Shown here in pieces: positions 43,789 through 53,084 of a DNA stretch of 64,000 nt (its first letter is position 1; every line of letters begins with the position of its first letter). Under the pieces are notes generated by a model. The model was not told the origin of the DNA. It saw only the letters and a program-made list of their open reading frames with translations, and made no database searches. The translations under genes were made by a program, and so were the position numbers. This DNA comes from Sedimentitalea arenosa. Lineage in GTDB: Bacteria; Pseudomonadota; Alphaproteobacteria; Rhodobacterales; Rhodobacteraceae. The stretch lies in NCBI RefSeq assembly GCF_016428585.1, contig NZ_JAELVR010000014.1:1-64000 (forward strand). The letters run 5' to 3'.

Positions 43789-45225
43789 TTAGGCGGGCTT
43801 CTTCGCAATCGCGTTGTAGATGATGCCGCCCAGAACAGCGCCGATCACCCAGTTGAACCCGGACAGGACCGAAAACCACGGTACCCATACGGTCGCAACA
43901 GAGAAAATCGCCGCGGCACCGAACGCCTTGACTGCTGCGGAGTTCCAGCCGTTGTCGTAGTGATAGATACCACCCTCCATGTTGTAGAGGTCCGCCTCGC
44001 TCAACTGCTGTTTGCGGTGCGCATAGTAATCCACGATCATGATGCCGAAGATCGGGGCCAGAACCGCGCCAAGCGTGTTTACAAATCCGCCGATGCCGAC
44101 CTGGCTGATGAAGCTGACCCACAAGCCGCCGATGACCAGGGCAAAGAACGAGGTGATCAAACCGGCTTTGCGGAAGCTGATGTTCTCGGGAGACAGGTTT
44201 GCGATTCCGTTCACCGCCGGAATGAAGTTCGCTACGAGATTGATGCCGACAGTCGCCGCGAAGAACGTGATTGCCGCGATGACACCCAGCAGAACGCTGT
44301 CCGTGCGCTCGACGATTTCTGTCGGGTTGATGATTTCTTCCCCGAACACGACCGCCGCGCCGCCGGTCGTCAGAAGCGCCAGGGCCGAGAACAGAATCAT
44401 GTTGAACGGCAGACCCCAGAGATTGCCCAAGATCATCGTCTTCTTGTCTTTCGCATAGCGCGAGAAGTCGCTGAAGTTGATCATGACGGCGGCGAAATAG
44501 GCCACCATCGTTCCGACAATCGCGATAAAGCCCTTGGCTTCGGTCCAGAAGGTGCCTTCGGGGTTGGCAAAGATCGTGGCCGTTGCCTCGAGAAGCTGGC
44601 CGTCAGAGCGCTGCCACAGCACGATGACCAAACCGATCATGACAAGGTATACAAACGGTCCTGCGATATTCAGGAATGTTTCGACCCAGTTCATTCCGCG
44701 CCAGAAGATCACGATGTGGAAAAACCAGACGATCAGGAAGGCAATCCAGTCGACAGCGCTCAGGCCGAGGTATTCCGTGCCGCCGGAAACACCCGTGACG
44801 GAATAGATCAGGAGCGCGATCGCGGTGGAGGCAAAATAGACCTGTACCCCGTACCAGAAGACGGCCACGATTGCGCGCAGTATGGCAGGCAGTTTAGCGC
44901 CCTGCGTGCCAAGGCTGGCGCGGGCGACAACTGGGTAGGGGATGCCGTATTTTTCACCTGGGGCTCCGGAGAGGTTGACCATCCACATCACAAATAAACC
45001 GGCGGTGATCAAGGCCGCAAAAGCGGTCCAACCGCCGACGCCGAAAGAAATGAACAAGGATGCAACGAGTGAGTATCCAAAGAGCGACTGAACATCATTC
45101 GCCCAAATATTGAAGATCGCAAATGAACCCCAAGTCTTCTCATCCGCACTCGCCGGATTGAGCGTGTTGCCTTCCGCGTCCATTGTGCCGCCATGCGTCA
45201 CGTGTCCAGTATCAGTAGAAACCAT
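43789..45225 (-). CDS. NCS1 family nucleobase/hydantoin-type permease
   Basis: A 478-residue, twelve-span transporter of the NCS1 (cytosine, purine, allantoin, hydantoin) family: SFAIFNIWANDVQSLFGYSL at the start, YGIPYPVVARASLG, the MINFSDFSRYAKDKK loop and GIMIVDYYAHRKQQ near the end. ATG 45225 has GGAGG five bases upstream, which decides against longer frames. A uracil or hydantoin-like substrate would suit the nearby psuG, but this is only context. Confidence 0.88.
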   Translation of the reverse strand: MVSTDTGHVTHGGTMDAEGNTLNPASADEKTWGSFAIFNIWANDVQSLFGYSLVASLFISFGVGGWTAFAALITAGLFVMWMVNLSGAPGEKYGIPYPVVARASLGTQGAKLPAILRAIVAVFWYGVQVYFASTAIALLIYSVTGVSGGTEYLGLSAVDWIAFLIVWFFHIVIFWRGMNWVETFLNIAGPFVYLVMIGLVIVLWQRSDGQLLEATATIFANPEGTFWTEAKGFIAIVGTMVAYFAAVMINFSDFSRYAKDKKTMILGNLWGLPFNMILFSALALLTTGGAAVVFGEEIINPTEIVERTDSVLLGVIAAITFFAATVGINLVANFIPAVNGIANLSPENISFRKAGLITSFFALVIGGLWVSFISQVGIGGFVNTLGAVLAPIFGIMIVDYYAHRKQQLSEADLYNMEGGIYHYDNGWNSAAVKAFGAAAIFSVATVWVPWFSVLSGFNWVIGAVLGGIIYNAIAKKPA

Positions 45226-45413
45226 GCTGTCCTCCCAATGTCTCACCAATGTGGCAATATCTCCAATTCCATGGCTTCTTCGCACAACGGAAGGTATTTT
45301 CGTCATAAATAGTACCAATGCTCACATAAGCAGCACATGGCACACGGGGAGATATAGCGGAAATGAATCCCCTCGAGCCGCCAAGGAAGTAACGACGCAA
45401 ATGGGACTACTGC

Positions 45414-46307
45414 CTAGGCGTCGTCGGGAATGGCTCTCGGGATCACCTCTATCCGGCGATAGGGAGCGATGGTTCCGGCCCGGCGGAGTGCCTCGTCCAC
45501 AACGGTGAACACCTCATCGCGGCAATCGGCATCCCGATCAAAGCGCGATATCCAAAAGCGTAGGGCGTAGGTGATCCCGCCCTCCTCATAGGACAGGACA
45601 CGCACGTCAAGCGCCGGGTCTTGCAGAATGAGTTTTGCCGCTTTCAAAGCCGCCAGCATGACTTGGGCTGCACGACCGATCGGCATGCTGTGATCAAGTG
45701 TTATTCTGACCTGTGCACGGTACTCCGGCTTTGGCGCGGAATAGTTGGTGATGCGCTGGCGCGCGATCTGGCTGTTGGGCAGGATCATGTAGGTGCGATC
45801 GAGTGTCAGGAGCCGTGTGGTACGCCAGCCGATCTCGATCGCCTTGCCGCGCGCCAGCCCGTCGATATCGACCCAGTCGCCGATACGGAACGGACCTTCC
45901 ACTCCCAGCGCGACTCCTGACAGCGTGTCGGCCACAACATTGCGTATGGCGAACCCCAGCAGTGCCAGCACCAGGCCGGAGCCCGCCAGCGCTCCAAGCG
46001 CGCCTTGCCCCATGTACAGCGAGACGGTCGCGACGAACGCGATCAGAAAAAGCAGCGCGGCCACCATATCCTTGAGAAGGCGCGGATAGGGTCGGCGCCT
46101 TGCCGCCGTCTGATCAAGGACAAACGCCGCGATCCGGCTGGCGAACCAGGCCGTCGAAAAGTAGGCCAGCGCGGTGACGGCGAGCAAGAGGGTTTCATCA
46201 TCCCCGACCAACCCGGTCAGTCGCGACGGAAACAGGACCAGCCCTAGGCTGACCAGAGTCAATATGGCGGGCCAGAGAAGCCGGCGGAAGTGTTGCGTCA
46301 TGCTCAT
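45414..46307 (-). CDS. MscS family mechanosensitive channel
   Basis: A 297-residue membrane protein with about four N-terminal spans and the MscS pore and beta domain: GALGALAGSGLVLALLGFAI is the pore helix, followed by NVVADTLSGVALGVEGPFRIG cut by the glycine hinge and GDWVDIDG. The C-terminal cytoplasmic cage domain runs to ~residue 290. It releases solutes on hypo-osmotic shock. The start is ATG 46307 or 46301; longer frames lack a ribosome site. Confidence 0.87.
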   Translation of the reverse strand: MSMTQHFRRLLWPAILTLVSLGLVLFPSRLTGLVGDDETLLLAVTALAYFSTAWFASRIAAFVLDQTAARRRPYPRLLKDMVAALLFLIAFVATVSLYMGQGALGALAGSGLVLALLGFAIRNVVADTLSGVALGVEGPFRIGDWVDIDGLARGKAIEIGWRTTRLLTLDRTYMILPNSQIARQRITNYSAPKPEYRAQVRITLDHSMPIGRAAQVMLAALKAAKLILQDPALDVRVLSYEEGGITYALRFWISRFDRDADCRDEVFTVVDEALRRAGTIAPYRRIEVIPRAIPDDA

Positions 46308-46590
46308 GACCAAAGCCCCATCGTCTGAATGATTTGGGCCCAGCGCAGACGCCACGCCTGGTACAGGTCGGCGACCGGCCATAACGAGATTCCGATGTCG
46401 GACTCGCAGGTTGCGAGATTGTGGAAATGTGTCATTTCAAGGGCTCCGAAGGACTGGTTTCTGTGGGGCGATATCGCCCGCTGATAGGATTCCCCCGGAG
46501 AATCGCTCGGTGACCAACTCACGTCATTGCATTTCTCCCGGGGAGGAGGCCCGGCACGGTGCCGTTGCCTTTGTCACGCGCATCATGGCG

Positions 46591-47031
46591 CTACCCGTCG
46601 CCACGGCCTACCGGTGCTTGCACCCGCAGCACCTTCAGCATCCGGCGCTGGTCCGTGCGCGTGTCCCAGTGGAACACCGCGCCTTCGGGCAGTCCCAACA
46701 GGGCGACACCGATAGGTGTCACGACCGAAACGCGCTGCTGCGCGATGTCGGCATCTTCCGGATAGGTGAGCGTCACCGTCCGCTCAACGCCGGTGGTCTC
46801 GTCTCGGTACGTCACGATGCTGCCGATCGACACGACATTCGCCGGCATCTTGCCCGGCGCGACGATCCGGGCGCGCCCGATTTCCTCCAACAGACGGTCG
46901 GCCAGCGCCGGATTGCGTTGCATCGCACCTTCGGCAAGGGCTTCGATATGGGCCAGATCATCGGCATTGATAGTGATCTTCGGTGCCCGCGGATTGCGTT
47001 TCGCGACACTTCTGGTCATTTCGGTCATCAT
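46591..47031 (-). CDS. rnk: Rnk-like nucleoside diphosphate kinase regulator
   Basis: A 146-residue protein of the GreA/GreB-related Rnk group: a short N-terminal coiled region (PKITINADDLAHIEAL) and the C-terminal FKBP-like domain (VVSIGSIVTYRDETTG, VTLTYPEDADIAQQRVSV, PIGVALLGLPEGAVF). Rnk proteins bind RNA polymerase in the secondary channel but lack the long Gre coiled coil. GGAG lies six bases before ATG 47031. It lies among stress genes. Confidence 0.87.
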   Translation of the reverse strand: MMTEMTRSVAKRNPRAPKITINADDLAHIEALAEGAMQRNPALADRLLEEIGRARIVAPGKMPANVVSIGSIVTYRDETTGVERTVTLTYPEDADIAQQRVSVVTPIGVALLGLPEGAVFHWDTRTDQRRMLKVLRVQAPVGRGDG

Positions 47032-47117
47032 TTTGGTCTCCTTCTAGTCACGTCGTGATAGGCATGTCGCGTGCGCGCCACTGCCTGAGGATTGCTGGAA
47101 TGGATCGTGATCCTGGC

Positions 47118-47570
47118 TCAATTCGGCGGGGTGACGTTTAGGATCGAGACCGACATGATTGCCCCGTCCTCGGACAGAAGCGGCGCCCGCTGCCCGACCC
47201 GCATGCCAATCAGGGTAGCCCCCAACAGGGAAGCCACCGGGATCACGCCACTGCTTGATCCCGATCTGGCCCGGTGAACAAGCAGGCCTGTCTGGCGCGG
47301 TCCACCGTTCACCGAATAGGTCACGTGACACCCGCCAGTTACGAGATCACGTGCGTACAGGCTGGCGATCGGTTCCGTTGTCAGAATCTTGTTGTGGAGC
47401 ACATATGCAAGCAATGTCCATGAGGGCTGCCGCAGCCCCTCGCACAGGCCCAGATGCTGTTGGAGTTTCTGGTGGTCTGTCTCTGGCAGGATCGATCGCT
47501 TGCGCGGCGGTATCCTTGGGCCAAAGTACATATCGCGCCCGAAAATACGGGTGTTTTGGATGCTGGTCAT
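47118..47570 (-). CDS. Second, divergent Rnk/GreA-type protein
   Basis: A 150-residue protein whose C-terminal half matches the GreA/Rnk fold: VIPVASLLGATLIGMRVGQR is the usual penultimate strand-helix, then APLLSEDGAIMSVSILNV. The N-terminal half has a basic segment and a helical part (DHQKLQQHLGLCEGLRQ). ATG 47570 has GGGGAG seven bases upstream; the GTG at 47585 is less likely. It precedes rnk on the same strand with an 86-base gap. It may compete with Rnk or Gre factors for RNA polymerase. It is more divergent than the neighbouring rnk. Confidence 0.65.
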   Translation of the reverse strand: MTSIQNTRIFGRDMYFGPRIPPRKRSILPETDHQKLQQHLGLCEGLRQPSWTLLAYVLHNKILTTEPIASLYARDLVTGGCHVTYSVNGGPRQTGLLVHRARSGSSSGVIPVASLLGATLIGMRVGQRAPLLSEDGAIMSVSILNVTPPN

Positions 47571-48121
47571 ATCTGCTCCCCGCACGACGTCATCGTCGCG
47601 TGCTCATTTCAGGACTTTGAGGAGACCCCGGAAGGTTCAGCAGACGCGTGCGCGCCTACACCGCCCGGGGCAGCGGGCGGTTCAGCAGAAGAAATCTGAA
47701 ATGATCTGCATGTACCAACATAAAGTACAGATAGGTATGGTAGTTGCGTTCGTCAATCTCGGCGGCGCTGTTTCAATGCAAACAACTGGACCTGGGCTAT
47801 TTCAGGCCAAAAGGCCGCAGTCCGGCTCGGGAGCCTTGTAAACCCGGCACGGATAGCCCAAGTCTGTCTCATGTCAATGTTCATGCTTCATACGAGGTTC
47901 CTGCTCTTCGCGGGAAATCTGCTGAACCGCCGGTAATCCCGGGCGGGGCGGGTACTTGTGCCTGTCCAAGCCTCGGGGCCGATATCGATCTTCCATAGAT
48001 CAACTCGAAAGACGGAGTCGCTGGCGCTGCCAGAGCAGGACGTTCGCTTATCCGCGTCCGAGCTCCGGGCAGTATGGGCTCCAACGTCTTGGCATCAGTA
48101 GTCTCAGGATTGGAGGATGAC
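47571..48121. other. Intergenic region between divergent stress genes; no gene supported
   Basis: About 550 bases between the GreA-like gene (minus) and the DUF1127 gene (plus). It must contain both promoters. Short frames (for example one at 47744-47998) have no ribosome site or family resemblance. No hairpin with a T-run was noted. Confidence 0.45.
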
Positions 48122-48433
48122 ATGTCCACCTACATCACACGTGAAATGATCGCATCCGCTTCCCGCGAGGGCGGTGGCGATGAAAGCAAGGACCTCGTCC
48201 GTCGGTTGTTCGGTTCGGCGATCAGAAATTGGCGTCGGCGCAAAATGATCGCCACGCTTGAAGCCATGGATGACCGGTTACTTCGGGATATCGGCCTCCA
48301 GCGCGGGGACATTCGCCACACTGTCTACGCGTTTGAGGACCGAGAACTGCGCATGATCCCGTTCGCGTCGCCGGCGGATCGGCTCGACGACATGACGGCG
48401 CAGGCCAACTGGCGAAGCAGAGCTTTTCTTTGA
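48122..48433 (+). CDS. DUF1127 (YjiS-like) small protein
   Basis: A 103-residue basic protein. The DUF1127 core is IRNWRRRKMIATLEAMDDRL followed by LRDIGLQRGDI, an arginine-rich helix pair implicated in RNA or phosphate/stress regulation in alphaproteobacteria. The N-terminal 35 residues and a ~30-residue tail go beyond the minimal ~47-residue form. The ATG at 48122 follows GGAGGATG. First of a plus-strand group leading to usp and dps. Confidence 0.82.
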   Translation: MSTYITREMIASASREGGGDESKDLVRRLFGSAIRNWRRRKMIATLEAMDDRLLRDIGLQRGDIRHTVYAFEDRELRMIPFASPADRLDDMTAQANWRSRAFL

Positions 48434-48512
48434 CGCCCACGCGTCACCGGGTCTCGGTGACGCGAAACAGCCGCGCACAGGTGGCCCACTTCAATTGGAA
48501 AGGACTGAAGAA

Positions 48513-48836
48513 ATGATGATCTGCAAGGCCGATTTCGAGGAACTGTTTCCCGATCTGTTCCAGCCCGAAGCCAACCCCAACACGCCCAGAATGGCAAAAC
48601 CAGCCAACGCTCGATGCATCGCACTATGGGAAGATGACGGCGGTCAAAGTTTGCTCGCCGGACAGCGCGGCCAGATGGAATTCGGCCGCATATCGCAGCA
48701 GGGCTCGAACATGCCGGAGTTTGCCAGGGCAGGTGCCATGGGTGCCACGATGCCGGTCGCAGCTGCTTTGGCGGCTGCCTGGACCATGCTTTCGGCTTAC
48801 GGGCCGATGAAAACAGATCGGCACAACACGCTTTGA
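48513..48836 (+). CDS. Hypothetical protein with one membrane segment
   Basis: A 107-residue protein starting MMICKADFEELFPDLFQP, with a polar middle (ALWEDDGGQSLLAGQRG) and an alanine-rich hydrophobic segment near residues 78-95 (AMGATMPVAAALAAAWTML). AAGGACTGAAGAA precedes the ATG at 48513. I do not recognise the family. It lies between DUF1127 and universal stress genes in the same direction, so it is probably co-regulated with them. Confidence 0.6.
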   Translation: MMICKADFEELFPDLFQPEANPNTPRMAKPANARCIALWEDDGGQSLLAGQRGQMEFGRISQQGSNMPEFARAGAMGATMPVAAALAAAWTMLSAYGPMKTDRHNTL

Positions 48837-48878
48837 ACGCCAAACGGTGATGTCCGGTTGCATTGAGGAGGAAAGACC

Positions 48879-49829
48879 ATGAAAACCCCACGCATCCTCG
48901 CGGCGGTCGATCGGTTTCCGGAAGACGACGCGGTGTTGCTACGCGGCATGGAAATCGCAGCACGTCACGATGTGACGCTGACCATCGTTCACATCGTTGA
49001 CCTGCCCGATCATGCGGCGTCTCCGTCAATGATCAACACCTTTCGCGGCCAGGCAAAACTGGTCGCCCTTGATCGGATCGAGGCGGCATTGCGCCGGCTT
49101 GGAATCGGTCCTTGCAAAACAGCGATAAAGATCGAGGCGGGCTCGCCCGCGCTGCGGCTTGTTGAGATATGCGATGTTCTAAATCCCGCGCTTGTCGTGA
49201 TACGCGCGCGTAACAAGCCGTGGATCGTCAAGAAGCTGCTTGGTTCGACGACCGAAAAGCTGATCGCTGCAGGCACTGTTCCGGTACTGGTTCTCAGGCA
49301 GGCCGTCGGCAAACCCTATGGCCGTGTCCTGCTGGCGATCGATGGACCCGACACCGCGCCGCAGGCGTTGTCTTTCGTGGCGGCCCTCCTGCCGGATGCC
49401 GCTCTGCACATGGTTCAAGCCGTCCAGGTTGGACGCCAGCTTGAAGAGGCGATGCTGCGTGTCGGATTGCCACGATCGGACCTGACCGCACATCACGATG
49501 TTCTTGTGCAAGACGCCGAAACCCATTTGCGCGCGCTGGCCGCCGTGCTCGTGCCCCGTGCAACATGGCAGGTGCTGCCCGGCGAACCGGCTGCGGAACT
49601 CGCCCGTGCGACGAAGGGTGCCGACGTCGACCTGATCTCGCTCGGCCCCAATCGGTCAGGCCTGATCCAACGCACGTTCATCGGCAGCGTGACGCGACAT
49701 CTGCTGCGTGATGCGGCCTGCGACGTGCTGGTCGGCCATTCAGCCGAGACCCGCACCCCGAAAGTAGGCGAGTCGCTCATGCGCGCTGCGGATCAAAGCA
49801 CGACACTATTTCAACACCGTTCGATATAG
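48879..49829 (+). CDS. Universal stress protein, two tandem Usp domains
   Basis: A 316-residue protein with two UspA-like folds: residues ~4-145 (RILAAVDRFPEDDAVL ... GSTTEKLIAAGTVPVLVLR) and ~155-285 (RVLLAIDGPDTAPQAL ... GSVTRHLLRDAACDVLVG). Each ends in the strand after a G-x-S/T nucleotide-type loop; the second ATP motif is altered (GPNRSGLIQRTFIGS). GAGGAGGAAAG precedes the ATG. Tandem Usp proteins support survival in starvation or low oxygen. It is followed 9 bases later by dps. Confidence 0.9.
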   Translation: MKTPRILAAVDRFPEDDAVLLRGMEIAARHDVTLTIVHIVDLPDHAASPSMINTFRGQAKLVALDRIEAALRRLGIGPCKTAIKIEAGSPALRLVEICDVLNPALVVIRARNKPWIVKKLLGSTTEKLIAAGTVPVLVLRQAVGKPYGRVLLAIDGPDTAPQALSFVAALLPDAALHMVQAVQVGRQLEEAMLRVGLPRSDLTAHHDVLVQDAETHLRALAAVLVPRATWQVLPGEPAAELARATKGADVDLISLGPNRSGLIQRTFIGSVTRHLLRDAACDVLVGHSAETRTPKVGESLMRAADQSTTLFQHRSI

Positions 49830-49838
49830 GAGGTAACC

Positions 49839-50333
49839 ATGACGACCATCCTGAAGCAAAAGCCGCTGTCCAAAGAACTCAAGACCGATATCTCCAAAGC
49901 CCGGTCCGTGGCCGAAGCACTGACCGAAGTTCTGACCGATACCTACAGGCTTGTCCTGAAGAGCCACACCTACCACTGGAACGTGACCGGCCCGCTGTTC
50001 TTCTCGATCCACGAAATAACAGAGCACCACTATACCGACATGTTCGCTGCGGCAGACGTGCTGACCGAGCGCATCAGAGCCTTGGGTGAACCCGCCTTGG
50101 TCAGCCTGGCCGGGTTGACCGCAGGGCCAGAGGAGCAGAACCCGGATGCCGGTCTTGCCGCGATTGATATGGTCAAGGATCTTCTGACTGATCATGAAAA
50201 GCTGGCACAGCGCATGCGTACACTCGTCGAGACGGCAGAGGCAGCAGGTGATCCGGCAACGGCCGACCTTGCGACAGAACGTGCGGCGTTCCACGAAAAA
50301 GCCGCGTGGATGCTCCGTGCCACGGCGGCGTAG
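49839..50333 (+). CDS. dps: Dps-family ferritin-like DNA protection protein
   Basis: A 164-residue four-helix protein that stores iron using peroxide and protects DNA in stationary phase. The ferroxidase ligands are in the Dps pattern: KSHTYHWNVTGPLFFSIHE (His) and EHHYTDMFAAADVLTERIRA (Asp and Glu), at the dimer interface. The lysine-rich start (LKQKPLSKELK) suits DNA binding. AGGAGGTAACC precedes the ATG, 9 bases after usp. A strong terminator follows. Confidence 0.94.
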   Translation: MTTILKQKPLSKELKTDISKARSVAEALTEVLTDTYRLVLKSHTYHWNVTGPLFFSIHEITEHHYTDMFAAADVLTERIRALGEPALVSLAGLTAGPEEQNPDAGLAAIDMVKDLLTDHEKLAQRMRTLVETAEAAGDPATADLATERAAFHEKAAWMLRATAA

Positions 50334-50364
50334 ACGCACCAGGCCTGGCAGACCGAAGCAGATC

Positions 50365-50390
50365 AGCCCCGGCCCTGGCCGGGGCTTTTT
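50365..50390 (+). terminator. Rho-independent terminator after dps
   Basis: AGCCCCGGC, loop CCTG, GCCGGGGCT followed by TTTT: a perfect 9-bp GC-rich stem and T-run, 31 bases after the dps stop. It ends the DUF1127-usp-dps group. Confidence 0.9.
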
Positions 50391-50509
50391 GCTATGATGC
50401 GTTCCTGCTGACGACAAATTCAGCTACAAGGAACGGCAGGCCCGGTCTGAACCGCCTATGGGAGACGAAAGCTATCCGATCAAGTCATGGCCTAAGTCTG
50501 CGCGGGTTG

Positions 50510-51784
50510 ATGGCCCCTGTGAGATCCCTGATAGGGGGCACAGTCGTTTTCATGGCCGGGAACAGCCTGCTCGGCGTCGTACTGCCGCTTCGCATGCAGG
50601 CGGCGGACTACTCCGTGGCCTTGATCGGCGCGATCATGGCAGCTTACTACCTGGGTCTTGCCTACGGAGGACTCAAGGGCAAGCGTGTCATCCTCCGGAT
50701 CGGGCACATCCGCGCCTTCTCGACCTTCGCGGCACTGACCGTAGCCACCTGCCTTGCATATAACTTTTTCTTCAGTCCGGCAGCCTGGGTGGTCCTGCGG
50801 ATCATCAACGGATTCTGTATTGCCGGGATGACGACCTCGATCGAGAGCTGGCTCAATGAACGCAGCAGCAACGAGACCCGCGGGCGTGTCCTTGGCGTAT
50901 ACATGCTGGCCTTTTATCTCGCGATTGCGCTTGGACAGACGTTGGTGAACATTGCTCCGGTCGGCGGCAGCGACCATCTGATGATCGCCGCCATGCTGAT
51001 CGGGCTGTCGCTTGTCCCCATCGCCATGACACGCCTGGGTGAACCCAATCTCCGAGCCCTCCGCGTTCTGGGCTTGAAGGAGCTGTACGCAGCGTCGCGG
51101 GTTGGTGTGATCGGCGCTTGCGTCGCGGGAGTGCTTGTCGGGTCATTCTACGCTCTGGGCGTCGTGTTTGCCCGCCAGATCGGGTTGGACGTGACGGAAG
51201 CCGCCTTGTTCATGAGCACCGTGGTGATAGGTGGCCTTGCCGCACAAATGCCTGTTGGTATGTTGGCCGACAAGTTCGACCGACGCATCGTGATGTCCTG
51301 CATGCTGATCGCGGTCGGTACGTCCTGGGGGCTGCTGTCGAACTCGATCGCAACCGGGGTACCCATGGTCTACCTGATGGTCATGGCATTGGCATTTGGC
51401 GGCGCGATCAGCAGTGTCTATCCGCTTTGCGTCGCCCAAACCTTCGACCGGCTCGAGCGGAAATTCTATGTTGCGGCGTCAGGGCGTCTTCTGATGGTCT
51501 ACTCGATCGGCGCGACGATCGGCCCCTTGCTTGCAGCAACGCTGATGTCGATCTACGGGCCTTTTTCGTTTTTCCTGTTCGAATCCGCCGTTGCCATTGC
51601 GTATGCCATATTCGTTCTCTTCAGTGTCTGGAACGGGCCTAAACTGCCTGCAGAGGGGCGGGAAAAATTCGTGCCGCTTCCCGACATCTCGCCGGTTGCC
51701 ATGGCGCTCGACCCCCGAACCGAACCAGAGGTGACAACTCCATTGTCCGGATCGGACCAGCCGGCAATCTATACGGCCGATTGA
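50510..51784 (+). CDS. MFS transporter
   Basis: A 424-residue, twelve-span major facilitator. The N-terminal half has LLGVVLPLRMQAADYSVALI and GLAYGGLKGKRVILRIGHIR (the loop 2-3 motif A position); the second half has GMLADKFDRRIVMSCMLIA, a clear motif-A repeat. It resembles YcaD-type permeases of unknown substrate. ATG 50510 is a best guess from where the first helix begins; the open frame starts further up but crosses the dps terminator. Ribosome site weak. Confidence 0.85.
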   Translation: MAPVRSLIGGTVVFMAGNSLLGVVLPLRMQAADYSVALIGAIMAAYYLGLAYGGLKGKRVILRIGHIRAFSTFAALTVATCLAYNFFFSPAAWVVLRIINGFCIAGMTTSIESWLNERSSNETRGRVLGVYMLAFYLAIALGQTLVNIAPVGGSDHLMIAAMLIGLSLVPIAMTRLGEPNLRALRVLGLKELYAASRVGVIGACVAGVLVGSFYALGVVFARQIGLDVTEAALFMSTVVIGGLAAQMPVGMLADKFDRRIVMSCMLIAVGTSWGLLSNSIATGVPMVYLMVMALAFGGAISSVYPLCVAQTFDRLERKFYVAASGRLLMVYSIGATIGPLLAATLMSIYGPFSFFLFESAVAIAYAIFVLFSVWNGPKLPAEGREKFVPLPDISPVAMALDPRTEPEVTTPLSGSDQPAIYTAD

Positions 51785-51807
51785 TCGCGCCGTTCGCGGA
51801 ATTACGA

Positions 51808-51825
51808 GGTTCTGTCGCAAGTTTT
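51808..51825 (+). repeat. Left terminal inverted repeat of an IS6-family element
   Basis: GGTTCTGTCGCAAGTTTT closely matches IS6-family ends (GGTTCTGTTGCAAAGTTT type). It lies about 225 bases upstream of the transposase start. No matching right end (AAAACTTGCGACAGAACC) is visible downstream, so the element has lost its right boundary. Confidence 0.7.
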
Positions 51826-52034
51826 GGCTATTGACGTGAGAGTTCGGTGTACCGACAGTCTTCTCCCGGTCTGGCCTAGCCGTTTGGCACGGCTTTCTCA
51901 TGCTACCCCGCCCGCCTCAACCTGCGCCATGGCCCAATCGCGGAAGATGGCGATCTGGGGCTGCAGCACCCGGCCAGGGCACTGTCAGAAGGAATCCGGT
52001 TGAGGGAGGCTTGGCGGTTTCGTAGCGTCCGTGG

Positions 52035-52740
52035 ATGACAAAGCGCGACCCGTTCAAGTACTTCCAGAGCAGCCCTGAGATCATCCGCCTAGCGGTGATG
52101 ATGTACATCCGGTTCCCGCTGTCGCTTCGAAACGTCGAGGACCTACTGCACGAGCGGGGCATCGACATTGGCCATGAGACGGTTCGGTTCTGGTGGAACA
52201 GGTTCGGCCCGATGTTCGCCTGCGAGATCCGCGAAAGACGCGCCGAGCGGTTGCGATCCGCACCACAATGGCGGCGGCATCTGGACGAGGTGTTCGTAAA
52301 GATCAACAGTGAGCAGCATCATATGTGGCGAGCTGTCGATCACGAAGGCGAGATCCTGGAAAGCTTCGTCACAAAGAGACGGGACAAGAAAGCCGCATTG
52401 AATTTCCTCAAGAAAACAATGCGGCGGTACGGTCGGCCTGCCTCCATAGTCACCGACTTGCTTCGGTCCTATGGCGCGGCTTTGAGGGAGATCGGGGCGG
52501 CAGACCTGCAGGAAGCTGGTCGCTGGTTCAACAATAGGCCGAGAATTCGCGCCTGCCGTTTGACGACGGGAACGGGCAATACAGCGGTTCCGGAGCATGC
52601 GAAGTCTGCAGATGTTGGCCGCCGTCCACTCGTCCGTATCAAACCATTTTACCAAGGAACGTCAACTCTACTCACGACACAATTTCAGACTCAACCGTGA
52701 AACTGCTCTCGCCGAGTGGCGCCAACTTGGCGCGGCATAA
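52035..52740 (+). pseudogene. IS6-family transposase with frameshifts (copy 2)
   Basis: Reads as a normal IS6 transposase from ATG 52035 through an HTH region (LSLRNVEDLLHERGIDIGHE), DDE core segments DEVFVKINSEQHHMWRAVDH and IVTDLLRSYGAALREIG, up to EAGRWFNNR. Two one-base losses, near 52537 and 52560, then shift the frame; the true tail (AENSRLPF, RRRERAIQRFRRMRSLQM, HFTKERQLYSRHNF, AEWRQLGAA) is recovered in other frames up to TAA 52738-52740. The catalytic glutamate lies in the shifted part, so no active enzyme is made. It has the same ancestry as the 4993-5497 copy. Confidence 0.88.
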
Positions 52741-52808
52741 GGGGCAGGGCTATTGTCCGACCTGAGACCAGTTCGAATCTGTCTGACAGATCCGGCGAGC
52801 GGTCTTCT

Positions 52809-53084
52809 GTGCGAACCGTGCCCTTTGCCACCGAGACGCCGCCTACGCGCGAGCTCTTGGTGCAGAGCCGCACCATGAAAGGCGGCGGCGCAGTGGGTGT
52901 TGCCACGCAGGGTGCGGTGGGTGTCGAGGTGGCGCAGCAGGTGCTGACCGAGACACAGAGCGCCATCCTGCCTCTCTTCCCGTATCTCGACGCCCTACGC
53001 TGGGTTTTCATTGCCTTCGCGCTCGGCGGCGTCGCGGTCACGATCTACGCTCGGCTCGACGACTGGAAGCGGGGGCGGCGACGA
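52809..53084 (+). pseudogene. C-terminal fragment of a phage holin-associated muramidase
   Basis: The plus frame carries TETPPTRELLVQSRTMKGGG, a small-residue stretch, then a membrane span (LRWVFIAFALGGVAVTIYA) ending RLDDWKRGRR. This is the tail pattern of holin-associated N-acetylmuramidases in Rhodobacterales prophages. The catalytic N-terminus is absent, replaced by IS6 DNA. The expected stop after KRGRR is CGA (53082-53084) instead of TGA, so the frame runs on into unrelated sequence. Confidence 0.55.
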
